A DNA stretch of 64,000 nucleotides from Flavobacteriaceae bacterium (GCA_947488595.1 CANKZI010000001.1:62001-126000); one strand, 5' to 3'; shown: positions 52,724 to 63,155, counted from the first letter of the stretch. Numbers and translations are program-made. Notes: generated from the letters alone by a model not told the origin.

Positions 52724-53131
52724 ATGTTCGAGAAAAGTCAAAAATCTTACACTGATCTTTTAGGCAAAACCAATAGAATTGTTGAAGGAACAACCCTAAA
52801 AGGCAATATTATTTCTGCTGCCGATTTTAGATTAGACGGGGAATTGATTGGAAATTTTTCGTGCAAAGGCAAAATAGTTATCGGTCCAGCAGGAAGTGTT
52901 TTGGGTGATATTACTTGCAAAAATGCCGATATCGAAGGTAAGTTTGAAGGAAAAATACAAGTCCTAGAAATTTTAAACATAAAATCAAAAGCCATTATTC
53001 GTGGTGAAGTAATCTGTAGTAAACTTTCGGTAGAACCAGGTGCCGAATTTAGTGCATCGTGTATCATGAAAACCAACACCAAAAACCTTCCACCACATGA
53101 CGGACAACGCATCGAAGAGAAGAACATTTAA
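52724..53131 (+). CDS. bactofilin
   Basis: 135 residues. The central region (about 15-115) is a regular series of short beta repeats (IVEGTTLKGNI, ADFRLDGELIGNF, GKIVIGPAGSVLGDI, ADIEGKFEGKI and so on), the bactofilin beta-helix, with short disordered ends. Bactofilins self-assemble into cytoskeletal filaments near the membrane. It begins one base after sprE and its last 35 bases overlap atpZ, linking secretion/cytoskeleton genes to the ATP synthase operon. Confidence 0.92.
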   Translation: MFEKSQKSYTDLLGKTNRIVEGTTLKGNIISAADFRLDGELIGNFSCKGKIVIGPAGSVLGDITCKNADIEGKFEGKIQVLEILNIKSKAIIRGEVICSKLSVEPGAEFSASCIMKTNTKNLPPHDGQRIEEKNI

Positions 53132-53327
53132 CAAATGGATTGCTTTGACTAATATTCCCTTTCAAATGGGAATTATAATTTTTGTGTTTACTTATTTTGG
53201 AATGTGGCTTGACGAAAAAAACCAAAACGAATCAGCATTATGCACTATTATTTTTTCGCTTCTGTCTGTATTCATTGCGCTTTATAATGTAATCAGACAA
53301 GTGAAAAATTTAAACAAAGACAAATGA
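53097..53327 (+). CDS. atpZ: AtpZ/AtpI-family ATP synthase accessory protein
   Basis: 76 residues, two membrane helices (about 15-34 and 45-64) with a short charged turn (MWLDEKNQNES). This is the AtpZ/AtpI family found before F0 genes, reported to help ring assembly or divalent ion entry. It overlaps bactofilin by 35 bases and the next gene by four. The start in the overlap is the only one giving a complete first helix plus basic N-terminus (TDNASKRRTFNKW). Confidence 0.8.
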   Translation: MTDNASKRRTFNKWIALTNIPFQMGIIIFVFTYFGMWLDEKNQNESALCTIIFSLLSVFIALYNVIRQVKNLNKDK

Positions 53328-53710
53328 GTTCCAAATTACTTTACTTTTTAAAATATTTTATTCCGTTTTCAATTCTTCTATTTATTGCGCAGTATTTTAC
53401 ACAAAAAACAATTTTAGCCAAAATTCAATTTGAACTCAATGTCTGGAATAATTATGCTTTTCATATCACAGGCACTTTGTTGATTTATGTTTTTTTGTTG
53501 TTTGTAAATAGAAATTTTGCTGACAAAACAGGATTTGCGTTTTTAACCACAAGTGTTTTAAAAATGATGGCCGCAGTGCTTTTTTTATTGCCTTTGATTC
53601 AATCTCAAAAGGAAGTAATTGTCGATGTTTTATCTTTTTTTATACCTTATTTTTTGTTTCTTTTCGTCGAAACTTTTTTTGCAATTCGTTTAATAAACAA
53701 GATAGAATGA
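53324..53710 (+). CDS. AtpI-like membrane protein upstream of atpB
   Basis: 128 residues with four hydrophobic segments (about 8-25, 40-62, 68-88 and 98-120). Position between atpZ and atpB, size and four-helix topology fit AtpI-like proteins, but I see no diagnostic motif. It overlaps atpZ by four bases. A spacer of 131 bases with a -7 element separates it from atpB, so F0F1 genes may have their own promoter. Confidence 0.6.
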   Translation: MSSKLLYFLKYFIPFSILLFIAQYFTQKTILAKIQFELNVWNNYAFHITGTLLIYVFLLFVNRNFADKTGFAFLTTSVLKMMAAVLFLLPLIQSQKEVIVDVLSFFIPYFLFLFVETFFAIRLINKIE

Positions 53711-53792
53711 AATAGATTATTATTGAATTGTTATTTAAACAGCCAAATATTAAAAATTGTAACGATAAATTTTCAATTATGAATTAAATATG

Positions 53793-53800
53793 TACCTTTG
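53793..53800 (+). promoter_or_regulatory. atpB promoter, -7 element
   Basis: TACCTTTG fits TANNTTTG; start expected near 53806, giving a leader of about 36 bases before atpB. Confidence 0.5.
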
Positions 53801-53841
53801 CAAAAAATTTTGAAACGTACAATTCGATACTCAATTTAATA

Positions 53842-54996
53842 ATGAGAATGTCAAATAAAATACTCCACTTTTTCTTTCTTGCTTTTTTAGCGCTTGCTCC
53901 TATGGCAAATTACGCCAACACTTCTATTGACAGTACAAGCCAAAATAATGACACGATTCATAATGCACCTCAAAATCATGCGCCAACAACTTTAGCGCAT
54001 GCTGAAACAGAAAAGGAGTTCAATGCCAGTGAGTTGATTAACGATCACATTGGAGACACACATGATTTTCATATTGCCGATTGGAACGGTCATCCCATTT
54101 CTTTTAATTTGCCAGTTATTTTGTGGACCGTTAATGGATTGGTTATTTTTTCATCCGAAAAATTTCACCATGACAATACAGGCCATCACGAAATTACAGT
54201 TGACGGACAAACTTTTGTGCGTCACAATGAAATAATTTATTATGCCGATAAATACAAAACTTTAGCTGATGCCGATAAGGGGGCTTTTAATTTTGAAGCA
54301 CGTCCTTTGGATTTTTCAATCACAAAAAATGTTTTTTCGATGTTAATGTCGGCAATCGTTTTGTTATTGTTGTTTTTTGCAGTAGCACGCTCTTATACTA
54401 AAAACAAATTGGCACCAAAAGGCTTGGCCGGATTTTTAGAGCCGTTGGTAATTTTTGTGAGAGATGATATCGCAATTCCAAATATCGGACATAAAAAATA
54501 TGCGCAATATATGCCTTATTTACTTACTGTGTTTTTCTTTGTGTGGATAAATAACTTAATAGGATTGATTCCGTTTTTCCCGTTCAGTTCTAACCTTACA
54601 GGTAATATTTTCTTTACGTTTGTATTGGCTTTAATCACTTTTATTGTTACTACTTTGAGTGCTAACAAATATTACTGGAAACACATTTTGACACCATCGG
54701 TTCCAAAATTATTGTATCCAATTATGGTACCCATTGAGATTATTGGCATGTTTACCAAACCTTTTGCATTAATGATTCGTTTGTTCGCGAATATTACTGC
54801 AGGACATATTATTATATTGAGTTTGGTATCTTTGATATTTATTTTTAAAACAATAGCTATTGCACCGGTATCAGGCGCTTTTGTATTGTTTATGAGTGTT
54901 TTAGAACTATTGGTTGCCGCACTGCAAGCTTATGTATTTACGCTGCTAACGGCTCTATTTATTGGTCAAGCCGTAGAAGAGCACGACCATCATTAA
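53842..54996 (+). CDS. atpB: F0F1 ATP synthase subunit a
   Basis: Proton channel subunit of the inner-membrane ATP synthase. 384 residues, longer than the roughly 270 of E. coli because of an N-terminal signal-like segment (about 5-25) and a His/Asp/Asn-rich periplasmic stretch (about 26-145), as is usual in Bacteroidota. The essential arginine lies in ALMIRLFANITAGHI (about 307-321), and the last helix ends with LTALFIGQAVEEHDHH. An ATG two codons downstream is an equally possible start. Confidence 0.96.
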   Translation: MRMSNKILHFFFLAFLALAPMANYANTSIDSTSQNNDTIHNAPQNHAPTTLAHAETEKEFNASELINDHIGDTHDFHIADWNGHPISFNLPVILWTVNGLVIFSSEKFHHDNTGHHEITVDGQTFVRHNEIIYYADKYKTLADADKGAFNFEARPLDFSITKNVFSMLMSAIVLLLLFFAVARSYTKNKLAPKGLAGFLEPLVIFVRDDIAIPNIGHKKYAQYMPYLLTVFFFVWINNLIGLIPFFPFSSNLTGNIFFTFVLALITFIVTTLSANKYYWKHILTPSVPKLLYPIMVPIEIIGMFTKPFALMIRLFANITAGHIIILSLVSLIFIFKTIAIAPVSGAFVLFMSVLELLVAALQAYVFTLLTALFIGQAVEEHDHH

Positions 54997-55017
54997 TTGA
55001 GTTTTATTAATTATTAA

Positions 55018-55236
<219 letters not shown>

Positions 55237-55247
55237 TTTAAAAGTAT

Positions 55248-55281
55248 AAACTTCCTGAGACGGTTGGTTTCAGGAAGTTTT
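55248..55281 (+). terminator. hairpin within the atp operon, between atpE and atpF
   Basis: AAACTTCCTGA (55248-55258) pairs perfectly over 11 bases with TCAGGAAGTTT (55270-55280), loop 11 bases, followed by only a short T stretch and then A. It looks like a weak terminator, a 3' end stabiliser or an attenuator that could raise subunit c output over downstream subunits. Confidence 0.7.
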
Positions 55282-55314
55282 AAAACAAACAAACAATTTT
55301 AAAAATATACGTTT

Positions 55315-55806
55315 ATGAATTTTACTGCACCAGAGAGTTTGATTTTTTGGACAACAATTATCTTCTTCGTTTTCTTTTTGCTTTTGAGAAAATTGGCATG
55401 GAAGCCTATTTTAGGAGCTGTAAAAGGAAGAGAAGAATCCATTAATAATGCTTTGGCTTCTGCTGAAGCTGCTCGAAAAGAAATGCTAAATCTTACCGCT
55501 AACAACGAAAGGATTTTGCAAGAAGCCCGTTTAGAGCGTGATGCAATGATGAAAGAAGCCCGCGAAATGCGCGAAAAAATGATTGCAGATTCAAAAGGCG
55601 ACGCGCAATTAGAAGGTGCTAGAATGATTGAACAAGCGAAAGCAGCCATTCAATCCGAAAAAAATGCAGCGATGGCCGATTTAAAAGCACAAGTGTCTTT
55701 ATTATCACTTGATATTGCCGAAAAACTATTAAAAGACGAATTGTCAAGCAAAGAAGCGCAAACCAAATTGGTCGAGAAAATGTTGGGCGACGTTAAATTG
55801 AACTAA
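55315..55806 (+). CDS. atpF: F0F1 ATP synthase subunit b
   Basis: 163 residues. One N-terminal membrane helix (about 8-26) followed by a long charged helix (about 30-155) rich in Ala, Glu, Lys and Arg that forms the peripheral stalk. Length is usual. It begins 34 bases after the intra-operon hairpin and ends two bases before atpH. Confidence 0.95.
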   Translation: MNFTAPESLIFWTTIIFFVFFLLLRKLAWKPILGAVKGREESINNALASAEAARKEMLNLTANNERILQEARLERDAMMKEAREMREKMIADSKGDAQLEGARMIEQAKAAIQSEKNAAMADLKAQVSLLSLDIAEKLLKDELSSKEAQTKLVEKMLGDVKLN

Positions 55807-55808
55807 TC

Positions 55809-56342
55809 ATGACAGGAACAAGAGCAGCTATCCGTTATGCAAAAGCAATTTTAGCCATTGCAAATTCAAAATCGATGACCTATGAAGTGGGTACAGATAT
55901 GAATCTAATTGCCGCTACAATTCAATCTAATTTAGAATTGAGTACTTTTATCCAAAATCCAACCATTAAAGTTGAGGTAAAACAAAGTGCTTTATTGGAA
56001 GTTTTTGCCAGCATAAATGGAGTAACCAAAGGTTTGTTTCAGTTACTTTTCGAAAATAAAAGATTCGAAATTCTTCTTGCAATTGCCGAAGAATACAAAA
56101 AACTTTTTGACGAAATGAATGGTATCGAAGTAGCAACTGTGACGACAGCTACAGTTTTAACACCTGAATTAGAAGCTAAAGTTTTAGCTAAAATCAAAGA
56201 ATTTTCAAATAAAACCATTACAATCAACAATATTGTAAATCCTGAAATTATAGGTGGTTTTATTATAAGAATAGGCGACAAACAATACAATGCTTCTGTT
56301 GCCAACAGTTTACAAAGTTTAAAAAGAGAATTAAGTAACTAG
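55809..56342 (+). CDS. atpH: F0F1 ATP synthase subunit delta
   Basis: 177 residues, the peripheral-stalk subunit joining b to alpha. N-terminal helical domain (RAAIRYAKAILAIANSKS) and C-terminal segment VNPEIIGGFIIRIGDKQYNASVANSLQSL (spread over about 142-170) match AtpH. Two bases after atpF, 16 before atpA. Confidence 0.95.
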   Translation: MTGTRAAIRYAKAILAIANSKSMTYEVGTDMNLIAATIQSNLELSTFIQNPTIKVEVKQSALLEVFASINGVTKGLFQLLFENKRFEILLAIAEEYKKLFDEMNGIEVATVTTATVLTPELEAKVLAKIKEFSNKTITINNIVNPEIIGGFIIRIGDKQYNASVANSLQSLKRELSN

Positions 56343-56358
56343 TTATTTATAAACAATT

Positions 56359-57936
56359 ATGGCGGAAATTAAACCTGCTGAAATTTCAGCAATATTAAAG
56401 AAACAAGTAGAGGGTTTTGAATCTGGTGCCTCACTAGAAGAAGTAGGATCTGTACTTCAGGTTGGTGATGGTATTGCTCGTGTTTACGGATTGTCAAATG
56501 TGCAATATGGTGAGCTTGTTGAATTCGAAAACGGTCTCGAAGGTATTGTTTTGAATCTTGAAGAAGACAATGTTGGTGTTGTACTTTTGGGACCTTCAAC
56601 CGGAATCAAAGAAGGTTCAATTGCCAAAAGAACACAACGTATTGCTTCGCTAAAAGCAGGTGAACAAATGGTAGGACGTGTGGTCAATACTCTTGGCTTT
56701 CCAATCGATGGAAAGGGTCCAATTGGTGGCGATTTATACGAAATGCCATTGGAAAGAAAAGCACCAGGAGTAATCTTCCGTCAACCAGTGACCGAGCCAT
56801 TGCAAACAGGTATCAAAGCAGTAGATGCAATGATTCCAGTTGGTCGCGGACAACGTGAATTGGTTATTGGTGACCGTCAAACTGGTAAATCTACCGTTTG
56901 CTTGGACACTATTTTGAATCAAAAAGAATTTTATGATGCAGGAAAACCTGTATTTTGTATATATGTAGCAATCGGTCAAAAAGCTTCAACTGTAGCTGGA
57001 ATCGCAAAAATGTTGGAAGAAAAAGGAGCAATGGCCTATACGGTTATTGTTGCTGCCAATGCTTCTGATCCAGCGCCAATGCAAGTTTATGCGCCATTAG
57101 CAGGAGCAGCGATTGGAGAGTATTTTAGAGATTCTGGTCGTCCAGCTTTGATTGTTTACGATGATTTGTCTAAACAAGCAGTAGCATATCGCGAAGTGTC
57201 ACTTTTGTTAAGAAGACCTCCAGGTCGTGAAGCTTATCCAGGTGACGTATTTTATCTTCACTCCCGTTTGTTAGAAAGAGCTTGTAAAGTAATCGCCAAT
57301 GACGAAATCGCAAAAGCGATGAATGATTTGCCAGATTCTTTAAAAGGCATTGTAAAAGGTGGTGGTTCATTGACAGCATTGCCAATTATTGAAACACAAG
57401 CTGGTGACGTTTCTGCTTATATTCCAACCAACGTAATTTCGATTACCGATGGTCAGATTTTCCTTGACGGTGATTTATTCAACTCTGGAGTTCGTCCCGC
57501 AATCAACGTAGGTATTTCGGTATCGCGTGTTGGTGGAAACGCGCAAATCAAATCAATGAAAAAAGTGGCTGGAACCCTAAAATTAGACCAAGCACAGTTC
57601 CGCGAATTGGAAGCATTTGCAAAATTTGGTTCTGATTTGGATGCTGTTACCTTAAACGTAATCGAAAAAGGAAAAAGAAACGTTGAAATCTTAAAACAAG
57701 GTTTGAACAGTCCTTTTACCGTTGAAGACCAAGTAGCGATTATTTATGCTGGTTCTAAAAATTTATTGAGAAATGTTCCCGTAAATAAAGTAAAAGAATT
57801 CGAAAAAGACTTTTTAGAATTTTTAAACAACAAACACAGGGATACACTTGATGCTTTGAAAGCCGGAAAATTAGATGATAATATTACTGGTGTTATTGAA
57901 AACGTAGCTAAAGAAATCTCAGCGAAATATAACTAA
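56359..57936 (+). CDS. atpA: F0F1 ATP synthase subunit alpha
   Basis: Nucleotide-binding, mainly structural subunit of F1. 525 residues. Walker [10 protein letters not shown] (about 173-181), the catalytic-interface arginine segment ([14 protein letters not shown], about 377-390) and the C-terminal helical region are intact. Normal length. atpG follows after 93 bases. atpD and atpC, which complete F1, are not in the window. Confidence 0.98.
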   Translation: MAEIKPAEISAILKKQVEGFESGASLEEVGSVLQVGDGIARVYGLSNVQYGELVEFENGLEGIVLNLEEDNVGVVLLGPSTGIKEGSIAKRTQRIASLKAGEQMVGRVVNTLGFPIDGKGPIGGDLYEMPLERKAPGVIFRQPVTEPLQTGIKAVDAMIPVGRGQRELVIGDRQTGKSTVCLDTILNQKEFYDAGKPVFCIYVAIGQKASTVAGIAKMLEEKGAMAYTVIVAANASDPAPMQVYAPLAGAAIGEYFRDSGRPALIVYDDLSKQAVAYREVSLLLRRPPGREAYPGDVFYLHSRLLERACKVIANDEIAKAMNDLPDSLKGIVKGGGSLTALPIIETQAGDVSAYIPTNVISITDGQIFLDGDLFNSGVRPAINVGISVSRVGGNAQIKSMKKVAGTLKLDQAQFRELEAFAKFGSDLDAVTLNVIEKGKRNVEILKQGLNSPFTVEDQVAIIYAGSKNLLRNVPVNKVKEFEKDFLEFLNNKHRDTLDALKAGKLDDNITGVIENVAKEISAKYN

Positions 57937-58029
57937 TTAGACAATTAGTCAATTGGATAATTAGAAAATGTCTTAGAATGTTTTTTAATTATCTAATTTT
58001 CAAATTTTCACATTATCTAATTAAATAAA

Positions 58030-58890
58030 ATGGCAAATTTAAAGGAAATCCGTAACAGAATTACTTCCGTTTCATCAACGATGCAAATCACTTCAGCGAT
58101 GAAAATGGTTTCTGCTGCAAAGCTTAAGAAAGCACAAGATGCAATTACAGCCATGCGCCCTTATGCCGAAAAGTTAACCGAGTTATTACAAAATCTTTCG
58201 GCTACCCTTGATGGCGATGCTGGAGGCGTGTATACAGCACAACGCGAAATAAAAAAAGTTTTGGTAGTAGCCATTACCTCAAATAGAGGTTTGTGCGGTG
58301 CGTTTAACACTAATGTTATCAAAGAAGTAAAAAACCGTAGTGCATTTTACGCCGGAAAACAAGTAGATGTTTTTGCAATTGGTAAAAAAGGAAATGATGT
58401 TTTAGGTAAAACGTGTACCGTTACCGATAATCAAAGTGCTGTTTTTGACGCATTGACCTTTGAGAACGTAGCGCATATCGCCGAAATATTAACCGAAAAA
58501 TTTACTTCTGGTGCTTACGACAAAATTGAATTGGTTTACAATCAATTTAAAAATGCAGCAACACAAATCATCCAAGTTGAGCAATTTTTGCCATTGGCAC
58601 CTATTGTTTCTGACAAACCTGTTTCTGGGGGAGATTATATTTTTGAACCATCAAAAGTAGAAATTGTGCTGACATTGATTCCGAAATCATTAAAAACACA
58701 ATTGTATAAAGGCATTAGAGATTCATTTGCATCCGAACATGGCGCCCGTATGACTGCTATGCACAAAGCAACAGATAATGCCACAGAATTAAGAAACCAA
58801 TTGAAATTGACCTATAACAAAGCACGTCAGGCAGCAATTACAAATGAAATATTAGAAATCGTTGGTGGTGCCGAAGCCCTTAAAGGATAA
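58030..58890 (+). CDS. atpG: F0F1 ATP synthase subunit gamma
   Basis: 286 residues, the rotating central shaft. N-terminal helix MANLKEIRNRITSVSSTMQITSAMKMVSAAKLKK and C-terminal RMTAMHKATDNATELRNQLKLTYNKARQAAITNEILEIVGG (two halves of the coiled coil, residues about 1-55 and 235-280) are typical. The 93-base spacer before it holds repeats of TAATTAGA/ATCTAATT type but no gene. Ends at a strong terminator. Confidence 0.97.
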   Translation: MANLKEIRNRITSVSSTMQITSAMKMVSAAKLKKAQDAITAMRPYAEKLTELLQNLSATLDGDAGGVYTAQREIKKVLVVAITSNRGLCGAFNTNVIKEVKNRSAFYAGKQVDVFAIGKKGNDVLGKTCTVTDNQSAVFDALTFENVAHIAEILTEKFTSGAYDKIELVYNQFKNAATQIIQVEQFLPLAPIVSDKPVSGGDYIFEPSKVEIVLTLIPKSLKTQLYKGIRDSFASEHGARMTAMHKATDNATELRNQLKLTYNKARQAAITNEILEIVGGAEALKG

Positions 58891-58910
58891 AAAATAGAAT
58901 ATTGAATAAT

Positions 58911-58940
58911 AAAGCCGACAGTAAATGTTGGCTTTTTTTT
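58911..58940. terminator. terminator after atpG, shared with the S9 peptidase
   Basis: AAAGCCGACA (58911-58920) pairs with TGTTGGCTTT (58926-58935) with one G-U pair, followed by a T8 run; it sits between convergent genes. Confidence 0.8.
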
Positions 58941-61026
58941 ATTGCATCAAATGGTACATTAAAAAGCTGTAAAAATCTACTTTATCATTCACAGCACTTT
59001 CATAATTTGATACCGACCCGTAATGACCCGCATTACTTCGGGTTTTTAAATAAATAGGATTTTTTTGTGCCGTTCGATTTTGCAATTTCGCTGCAAATTT
59101 ATAAGAATGAACAGGCGGAACGCGGTCATCATTTTCTGATGTAACAATTAAAGTAATCGGATAATTGACCTCTTCTTTGATGTTCTGGTAAGGTGAGTAT
59201 GCCAATAACGATTGGTATTCGGCTTCATTTTCAGGATTTCCATATTCGTCCAAATGGTATTTGCCAACCGTATACTCATCAAAACGCGCCATATCAAAAA
59301 CACCAACATAAGGTATGGCAACTTTAAACAATTCTGGTCTTTGCGTCATGGCCACTCCGACAACCAATCCGCCATTGGAAGTTCCAGTTATGGCTAATTT
59401 GTTTGGAGAAGTATATTTTTCGTTGATTAAAAATTCAGCTGCAGCTATAAAATCATTAAAACTATTCATTTTTTTTAGTCCTTTTCCGTCAAGATGCCAT
59501 TTTAAACCTTTTTCACCACCACCTCGAATTTCGGCAAAAGCAAAAACACCGCCTTTTTCAAGAAAATACAACAAACCAGTATCATAACTTGGACCACTAA
59601 CACTTCCAAATCCGCCATAAGCTTTTAAAAGTGTAGGATTGTTTCCGTCTAGTTCCAAGTCTTTTTTGTGTATAATAGTAATTGGAATGTCTTTGTTATC
59701 CTGACCTTTATAGGTAATGGCTTTGGTTTCAAAATAATCCAACGGAAACAAAGTCACTTTTGGTCGGATATAATCGTTATAAAAATTACGTACTTCACCA
59801 GTAGCGATATTGAGTTTGAAATTTTGAAAAGAAATCACATACGAAAAGAAACTTACATACAAATCTTTTGTTTCGGAATCAAAAAACCGGATCGTAAAAT
59901 CCATTCCCGGTGGCGCATCAAATTTTCGAATAAATTTTCCGCTTAAATCATAAATCGAAAGATAATATTTGCCCAAAGTTTTGTACTTGCAAATGATATA
60001 GTCGTCATAAAACATAGTATCGTCTAGCAAATGCGTATAAATCTGTGGAATAACAACCTTTTCGTCTGCTCTATTTTTTATGTCAAATGAACGAACTTCG
60101 CCCCAATCAAACTTTTTCGACGAAAAATAAATCCTGCCGTTGCGGTAATTCAAAAATCGAAAACCGGTTTTATCATTGCTTATGAATTTTTCAAGTTCAA
60201 AATTTTCATTCGCAAGCGAGCAAGAATAGATATTTTTTGAATTTTCATTTTTACTGTATTCTGTTATAAAAAGTTGATTTTCAGATATAAAAAAGCGCAA
60301 ACTACTTTCGTTTTTCGTAGCGTCAAAAACCAATTTGTCTTCGGTTTGATTGGTGCCGATTTTGTGGTAATACAATTGATAAGTAGAGTCGCTAGCAAAA
60401 GTTTGCTGGGTACTGGTTTTTTCATAAAACAGGCCCGAATCTTTATACCATGCAATATCAGAAAATTTAATATTGGACAAAATATCGGTTACTTTTTCAG
60501 ATTTCGCAAAACTTGTAAACCTTATTTCATGCCTGTCGCCGCCGTTGGGACTGATTTCATAACCCAAATAAACGTTATTTTGTGATGGAAAATAGCCCAT
60601 TAACAAAACATTTTTATCATGATAAATCTTGTAAGGATTCACGAGTTCTGTTGGCGTATCGTTAAGATTTTTTCGGTAAAACAAAACACCAGGCAAGCTT
60701 TTATCAACGCGATAAATTCCGTAAAAATATTTTCCCTTTTGTACGGGTAAAGCATTAGTCGATAGAGAGTTGTAATCTTTAATTTTAAAAGCAATATTGT
60801 AGGCTTTTTTGTCCTTTTCTAATTCTGCATCGGTGAAACTATTTTGTGTTGCCACCCATTGGTTTACTTCTTCGGAACCCATTTTTTCGAGCCACGAATA
60901 GTCGTCTTCATATGAAATAGTATGTTTTGTAAATGTACTTGGTGTTTTTTTTGTCGATGGAAATTGTTGACAAAAACTAGAAAGGGAAAATAAAAAAACA
61001 AACCAGAAAAGCAGGTAATTTTGCAT
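58939..61026 (-). CDS. prolyl oligopeptidase family (S9A) serine peptidase
   Basis: 695 residues from ATG 61026 (MQNYLLFWFVFLFSLSSFCQQ): the longer frame covers a -7 element and a non-conserved N-terminus. Signal peptide to about residue 20, then the POP entry helices (SYEDDYSWLEKMGSEEVNQWV), a seven-bladed propeller (about 75-400) and the alpha/beta-hydrolase domain. Catalytic triad: Ser in GTSNGGLVVG, Asp in ENDDRVPP, His in NAGHYGS. Cleaves peptides after proline in the periplasm. Probably a single gene. Confidence 0.93.
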   Translation of the reverse strand: MQNYLLFWFVFLFSLSSFCQQFPSTKKTPSTFTKHTISYEDDYSWLEKMGSEEVNQWVATQNSFTDAELEKDKKAYNIAFKIKDYNSLSTNALPVQKGKYFYGIYRVDKSLPGVLFYRKNLNDTPTELVNPYKIYHDKNVLLMGYFPSQNNVYLGYEISPNGGDRHEIRFTSFAKSEKVTDILSNIKFSDIAWYKDSGLFYEKTSTQQTFASDSTYQLYYHKIGTNQTEDKLVFDATKNESSLRFFISENQLFITEYSKNENSKNIYSCSLANENFELEKFISNDKTGFRFLNYRNGRIYFSSKKFDWGEVRSFDIKNRADEKVVIPQIYTHLLDDTMFYDDYIICKYKTLGKYYLSIYDLSGKFIRKFDAPPGMDFTIRFFDSETKDLYVSFFSYVISFQNFKLNIATGEVRNFYNDYIRPKVTLFPLDYFETKAITYKGQDNKDIPITIIHKKDLELDGNNPTLLKAYGGFGSVSGPSYDTGLLYFLEKGGVFAFAEIRGGGEKGLKWHLDGKGLKKMNSFNDFIAAAEFLINEKYTSPNKLAITGTSNGGLVVGVAMTQRPELFKVAIPYVGVFDMARFDEYTVGKYHLDEYGNPENEAEYQSLLAYSPYQNIKEEVNYPITLIVTSENDDRVPPVHSYKFAAKLQNRTAQKNPIYLKTRSNAGHYGSVSNYESAVNDKVDFYSFLMYHLMQ

Positions 61027-61047
61027 CTTAAAATGTGTAATTGCGAA

Positions 61048-61055
61048 CAAATATA
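61048..61055 (-). promoter_or_regulatory. -7 element of the S9 peptidase gene
   Basis: Minus-strand TATATTTG (plus CAAATATA), 21 bases before ATG 61026; supports the trimmed start. Confidence 0.5.
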
Positions 61056-61136
61056 AAATAATTCGCACCATATTGATGTTAAGAAATCGATTCAACGAAA
61101 TTTTGATTATTTTTAGGTACTGAAAAACCAATACAA

Positions 61137-61568
61137 TTGAAAATAATCGAACTGACGACCTTAGAACAAATGCTTGCGCAGATTGCAATTATACAACAGT
61201 TGTATCCTGATTTTACAACTGAAAAATACGCTGCATTACTGTGCGAAATGATTCCGAAAAATTATACCCAAATTGCTGTTTTTGATAACAAAAAGTGTAT
61301 CGGAATTACAGGATGTTGGGTTGGTACCAAGTTATGGACGGGCAAATACCTCGAAATGGATAATTTTGTGGTTCATGTTGATCATCGGTCCAAAGGAATT
61401 GGCAAATTGTTAACCGATTTCGTTCATCAAAAAGCAAAAGATTTAAATTGCAACGCTATCGTTTTGGATGCTTTCACGACCAATTTTTCGGCGCACCGCT
61501 TTTATTACAATCAAGGATATGAACCCAAAGGGTTTCATTTTGTAAAGCTTTTAAATGACATAGATTGA
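61137..61568 (+). CDS. GNAT-family N-acetyltransferase
   Basis: 143 residues, TTG start (KIIELTTLEQMLAQ); ATG at residue 12 would remove part of the first helix. Core GNAT features: MDNFVVHVDHRSKGIGKLLTDFV (about 76-98, with the R/Q-x-x-G-x-G/A acetyl-CoA loop RSKGIG) and NAIVLDAFTTNFSAHRFYYNQGYEPKGFHF near the C-terminus. Substrate unknown. It is divergent from the S9 peptidase. Confidence 0.85.
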   Translation: MKIIELTTLEQMLAQIAIIQQLYPDFTTEKYAALLCEMIPKNYTQIAVFDNKKCIGITGCWVGTKLWTGKYLEMDNFVVHVDHRSKGIGKLLTDFVHQKAKDLNCNAIVLDAFTTNFSAHRFYYNQGYEPKGFHFVKLLNDID

Positions 61569-61662
61569 AATTGATTATTGTCAAATTTTGATTCAGAAAA
61601 TCTTTATTTTATTTATTTCAATGAGATTTGTTTATAAAATAAATTTAACCCAAAGATTTCTT

Positions 61663-61670
61663 TATTTTTG
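61663..61670 (+). promoter_or_regulatory. -7 element of the second flippase gene
   Basis: TATTTTTG. Its last three bases are the TTG that would otherwise be read as the start of the longest frame, which argues that translation begins further in. Confidence 0.55.
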
Positions 61671-61691
61671 CTAAAATTATCATCTACCACT

Positions 61692-63155
61692 TTGAGTTTA
61701 TATAAAAATCTTTTCAAACAAACATTAATTTATGGCATTGCTACGGTGCTGCCAAGAATTATAAGTTTTTTGCTAAATCCTTTGTTCGTGATTTACTTAA
61801 CCAATAAAAGCGAAATGGGGGAACTTTCGGTGATTTTCTCCTATTTGGTTTTTTTCAACGTGATACTGTCTTACGGAATGGAAACCGCTTTTTTTAGGTT
61901 TTATAACGGTGAAGAAGACAAAGAAAGCGTCATATCAACTAGCATCATTACACTTTTTTGGACTTCTATTGTTTTTTTGGTTATCGCATTATTATTTAGA
62001 AAAAATATCTCAATATGGTCAGAAATAAATATTAAATATATTACCTATACGATTTGGATATTAGCTCTTGACGCTCTGGCAATCATACCTTTTTCAAAAT
62101 TAAGAGCAGAAAAAAAACCCATTCATTATGCGGTAATAAAAATTGGAAATGTAACTGTCAACTTTCTCCTTACTTTATTTTTTTTAGCGATTTTACCCGA
62201 ATTCGCAATAAGAAGTCCTAACGGTTTTTGGAATACAATTTATGTTCAAAACTTTCAAATTGGGTACATTTTCATCGCTACACTTATTGCAAGCCTACTC
62301 ACATTTATTATTATTCTTCCAAATTACATTTCAATTTCTTGGAAATTTAATTTTGTGTTATGGAAAAAAATGATGCAATATGGATTTCCAGTTCTTATTG
62401 CAGGAATTGCGTTTGCAATCAATGAACATTTCGATAAAATATTTCTCGATTGGTTAAATGTTCCAAAATCGGATATTGGTGCTTATGCAGCTTGTTACAA
62501 GATAGGAATGTTCATGGTGCTTTTCAGAACTGCCTATACTTTAGGAATTGAGCCATTTTTCTTTAGCCATGCTGCGGATGAAAATGCGCAACAGACTTAT
62601 GCAACTATCACCAAATATTTTGTCATTTTTGGGTCGTACATTTGCCTTTTAGTAATTGTATTCATTGATTTATTGAAGATTCCGCTTGTTCCTAATTCAA
62701 ATTATTGGGATGCAATAAAAGTTGTGCCGCTTATTGTTTTGGCTAATTTCTTTTTGGGAATTTATACAAATCTTTCAGTTTGGTACAAACTTATGGATAA
62801 AACAAAGATCGGAGCCTATATATCAATTGTTGGCGCTATCGTAACTTTGGGGCTAAATTATTTGTTAATTCCCACCCTGAGTTATTACGGTTCTGCAATA
62901 GCAACAATTGCCGCTTATGGAAGCATGATGATAATTTCTTATAAACTCGGCCAAAAAAGTTATCCGATACCGTATGATATCAATAAAATTTTCAGTTATA
63001 TAGGCCTGACGATAGTTCTCTCGGGAATATCTTTTTATATTCCATATTTAAGAGAAAATTATTTTATAAAGATCCTTTTGTTAACACTATTTTCCGTATT
63101 TATATACCAAAGCGAAAAAGCAACCATCATAAGAATTATAAAACGAAAAGCATGA
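61692..63155 (+). CDS. polysaccharide-type flippase (MATE-like), second copy
   Basis: 487 residues if it starts at TTG 61692 ([21 protein letters not shown]); the longest frame starts at a TTG that is itself the -7 element. Twelve to fourteen membrane helices of the oligosaccharide flippase superfamily; similar to Wzx-like proteins but not in the main polysaccharide cluster. The dut gene overlaps its end by four bases. Substrate is not predictable; a lipid-linked glycan is inferred. Confidence 0.82.
   Translation: MSLYKNLFKQTLIYGIATVLPRIISFLLNPLFVIYLTNKSEMGELSVIFSYLVFFNVILSYGMETAFFRFYNGEEDKESVISTSIITLFWTSIVFLVIALLFRKNISIWSEINIKYITYTIWILALDALAIIPFSKLRAEKKPIHYAVIKIGNVTVNFLLTLFFLAILPEFAIRSPNGFWNTIYVQNFQIGYIFIATLIASLLTFIIILPNYISISWKFNFVLWKKMMQYGFPVLIAGIAFAINEHFDKIFLDWLNVPKSDIGAYAACYKIGMFMVLFRTAYTLGIEPFFFSHAADENAQQTYATITKYFVIFGSYICLLVIVFIDLLKIPLVPNSNYWDAIKVVPLIVLANFFLGIYTNLSVWYKLMDKTKIGAYISIVGAIVTLGLNYLLIPTLSYYGSAIATIAAYGSMMIISYKLGQKSYPIPYDINKIFSYIGLTIVLSGISFYIPYLRENYFIKILLLTLFSVFIYQSEKATIIRIIKRKA

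Noticed and set aside
57937..58029. AT repeats between atpA and atpG as a CRISPR-like or regulatory array
   Set aside because: The TAATTAGA/ATCTAATT words are short, imperfect and irregularly spaced, as in many flavobacterial spacers.
61668..61691. TTG at 61668 as the start of the second flippase
   Set aside because: These bases are part of the TATTTTTG -7 element, so they should not be transcribed; the next in-frame TTG at 61692 is preferred.
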